Positions 5,247 through 6,108 of a DNA stretch of 6,108 nucleotides are shown here, one piece after another; the stretch's first letter is position 1, and each line of letters opens with the position of its first letter. Source of the DNA: Chloroflexota bacterium (GTDB lineage: Bacteria > Chloroflexota > Dehalococcoidia > Bin125); assembly GCA_026707335.1 (NCBI GenBank), contig JAPOXB010000182.1, forward strand, positions 1 through 6,108, read 5' to 3'. The translations under genes were made by a program, and so were the position numbers. Below the pieces are notes generated by a model, which saw nothing but the letters and a program-made list of their open reading frames with translations, searched no databases and had not been told where the DNA came from.

Positions 5247-5504
5247 ATGGTCGCGAGCGTGAAGGCCAGATACGCCAACGGCGTGCTCACGCCGCTCGAA
5301 CCGCTCGACCTGGAAGAGGGCGAGGAGGTGACGCTGTCGATCGAGAACTCGGCAGCGACGCCTGGCCGCGGGTTGGCCGCGGTCGTCGCGAAGGTGAAGG
5401 AACTCCAGCAGGACATTCCGCCAGACGCGTGGAAGGTCCTGCCGACTGATGGCGCGAAGAACTACAAGCACTATCTGTACGGCCACCCGAAGGAAGACGC
5501 TTGA
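5247..5504 (+). CDS. DUF104 (AF2212-like) antitoxin of a VapBC-type pair
   Basis: The 85-aa product resembles the DUF104/AF2212-like antitoxin family. Its N-terminus, MVASVKARYANGVLTPLEPL then DLEEGEEVTLSIE (1-33), is the family signature: a small beta domain with the pattern of a strand, NGV, a PLEPLDL turn and a hydrophobic strand. The C-terminal half (about 40-85) is charged and ends KNYKHYLYGHPKEDA. This is probably the segment that wraps the toxin and blocks its active site. An AGGGAGG ribosome-binding site lies 6 nt before the ATG; an earlier ATG at 5213 is in another frame. The TGA stop overlaps the toxin ATG by one base, so the two are translationally coupled. Its expected role is to neutralise the PIN RNase encoded next door and perhaps repress the operon. 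Confidence 0.85.
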   Translation: MVASVKARYANGVLTPLEPLDLEEGEEVTLSIENSAATPGRGLAAVVAKVKELQQDIPPDAWKVLPTDGAKNYKHYLYGHPKEDA

Positions 5505-5914
5505 TGCGAGTGGTGTTCGCCGATGCGGCCTACTGGATCGCATTGTGGAATCCCCGCGACGCCATGCACGAGCAAGCTTTGGCCGTTGCCGCGAGACTAG
5601 GCTCGGCTGCGGTCGTCACCACGCACATCGTCCTGATCGAGGCGCTGAACTTCATGGCCGGGATGGGTGAGTTCCGCCGGCTGTTTGCCGCCCGGATGGT
5701 GCGGGATCTGGAGGACAATCCCGATGTCGAGATCGTCCCGCAGACCGCCGCCCAGTTCAGAAGCGCCGTCGATCGGTATGTTGCCCGTCCCGATCAGACG
5801 TGGGGGCTCTCCGATTGCGCGAGCTTCCTCCTCATGGAAGAGCGGAACATCACCGAGGCGCTCACGCACGACCGTGACTTCGAGCAGGCGGGTTTCACCG
5901 CGCTGCTCCGATAG
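5504..5914 (+). CDS. VapC-like PIN-domain ribonuclease toxin
   Basis: The 136-aa product is a single PIN domain of normal length. PIN toxins of type II systems are Mg2+/Mn2+-dependent RNases that cut tRNA or rRNA and halt growth when free of antitoxin. The acidic active-site residues are visible in the expected order: D7 (VVFADAAYWIAL), E46 (HIVLIEALNF), D104 (WGLSDCASF) and D123, followed by D125 (THDRDF), so it looks catalytically intact. I chose the ATG at 5504, within the TGATG overlap with the antitoxin stop, rather than the TTG codon just before it. It ends in TAG at 5912-5914. The RNA target cannot be predicted from the sequence. Its position beside the dioxygenase cluster looks incidental. 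Confidence 0.9.
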   Translation: MRVVFADAAYWIALWNPRDAMHEQALAVAARLGSAAVVTTHIVLIEALNFMAGMGEFRRLFAARMVRDLEDNPDVEIVPQTAAQFRSAVDRYVARPDQTWGLSDCASFLLMEERNITEALTHDRDFEQAGFTALLR

Positions 5915-5934
5915 CCCGCATTTTGTAGGTCACA

Positions 5935-5973
5935 TTGGCTATGATGCCGGCATCCGGCGCGTCAGCGCGGCGG
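5935..5973 (+). repeat. Promoter-leader direct repeat, copy B
   Basis: This is the second copy of the repeat seen at 5170-5209. The block TTGGCTATGAT (5935-5945) and the 23-nt block 5951-5973 are identical to copy A, while the spacer is 5 nt here instead of 6. In this copy the spacer makes an extra small inverted repeat, GCCGG-CAT-CCGGC (5946-5958). The repeat ends inside the ribosome-binding region of the next gene, so the conserved leader runs nearly up to its start codon. Confidence 0.75.
5940..5945 (+). promoter_or_regulatory. Probable -10 element (TATGAT) for the right-edge gene
   Basis: TATGAT lies 26 nt past the toxin stop, in the same conserved context as the toxin-antitoxin -10 element. 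The start of transcription would be near 5951, giving a leader of about 34 nt. No clear -35 is seen; the upstream stretch 5917-5936 is unusually AT-rich for this window. Confidence 0.45.
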
Positions 5974-5984
5974 GAGGCGGCGAT

Positions 5985-6108
5985 ATGGATCAGACCGGAC
6001 GGCCCCGCAAGAACGGCGACGCCCCGGCCGCCGCGGCGTCGCTGGGCGCCGCCGGCAACGGCGAAGCGGGGGATGCGGCGGCGGCATCGGGCGCCGGCGG
6101 GGCCGTCG
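5985..6108 (+). CDS. Start of an unrecognised gene with an Ala/Gly-rich N-terminus (cut by the window edge)
   Basis: An open frame begins with ATG at 5985 and continues past the right edge, so only 41 residues are visible. It starts MDQTGRPRKNGDAPAAAASL and then becomes Ala/Gly-rich with scattered acidic residues, which suggests a disordered N-terminal tail before a domain outside the window. A GGGAGG ribosome-binding site (5972-5977) lies 7 nt upstream, and the copy B promoter-leader precedes it. I do not recognise the product. There is no hydrophobic core, so a signal peptide at the very start is unlikely. Confidence 0.6.
   Translation, partial: MDQTGRPRKNGDAPAAAASLGAAGNGEAGDAAAASGAGGAV

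Noticed and set aside
5213..5449. ATG at 5213 opening a 78-codon frame across the antitoxin
   Set aside because: It is out of frame with the DUF104-like antitoxin, has Arg-rich low-complexity translation, and its start lies in the leader ahead of the real ribosome-binding site.
5890..5935. Terminator after the toxin gene
   Set aside because: A short TTTT occurs at 5921-5924, but no GC-rich stem sits directly before it, so an intrinsic terminator is not supported.

Overview
The window is GC-rich bacterial DNA with tight gene packing and Shine-Dalgarno starts. It holds eight protein genes: five on the minus strand (positions 121-5065) and three on the plus strand (5247 to the right edge). The mix of dipeptide-type ABC permeases, several phytanoyl-CoA dioxygenase (PhyH) paralogues and a DUF104/PIN toxin-antitoxin pair would suit an environmental, possibly uncultured, high-GC bacterium. 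Chloroflexota is one candidate, but this is an impression; no marker gene in the window settles the taxon.

Minus strand, in order of transcription (right to left). Three tandem PhyH-family Fe(II)/2-oxoglutarate dioxygenase paralogues come first: PhyH-3 at 5065-4169 (298 aa), PhyH-2 at 3975-3061 (304 aa) and PhyH-1 at 3000-2086 (304 aa). Each has the complete HxD...H...R catalytic set, a shared CGQSAIL block and the same C-terminal AG(R/Q)DQFA tail. A 127-nt gap follows, then two overlapping inner-membrane permease genes of the DppB/OppB type (1958-1017) and DppC/OppC type (1017-121). The substrate-binding protein and ATPases such a transporter needs are not visible and could lie beyond the left edge. 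All five genes point the same way with modest gaps, so they may form one operon or two sub-operons for import and oxidation of a small molecule. The substrate cannot be read from the sequence.

Plus strand. A divergent intergenic region (5066-5246) separates the dioxygenase cluster from a type II toxin-antitoxin pair: a DUF104 (AF2212-like) antitoxin at 5247-5504 and a VapC-like PIN-domain RNase at 5504-5914, with stop and start overlapping as TGATG. An open Ala/Gly-rich gene begins at 5985 and runs off the right edge.

The most unusual non-coding signal is a repeat of about 40 nt at 5170-5209 and 5935-5973. Each copy has a TATGAT -10-like hexamer followed by an identical 23-nt leader that can form a hairpin. 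One copy precedes the toxin-antitoxin pair and the other precedes the last gene, so two adjacent transcripts seem to share a promoter plus 5' leader. GC-rich inverted repeats also sit upstream of each dioxygenase ribosome-binding site. No tRNA, rRNA, CRISPR array or insertion sequence was recognised.
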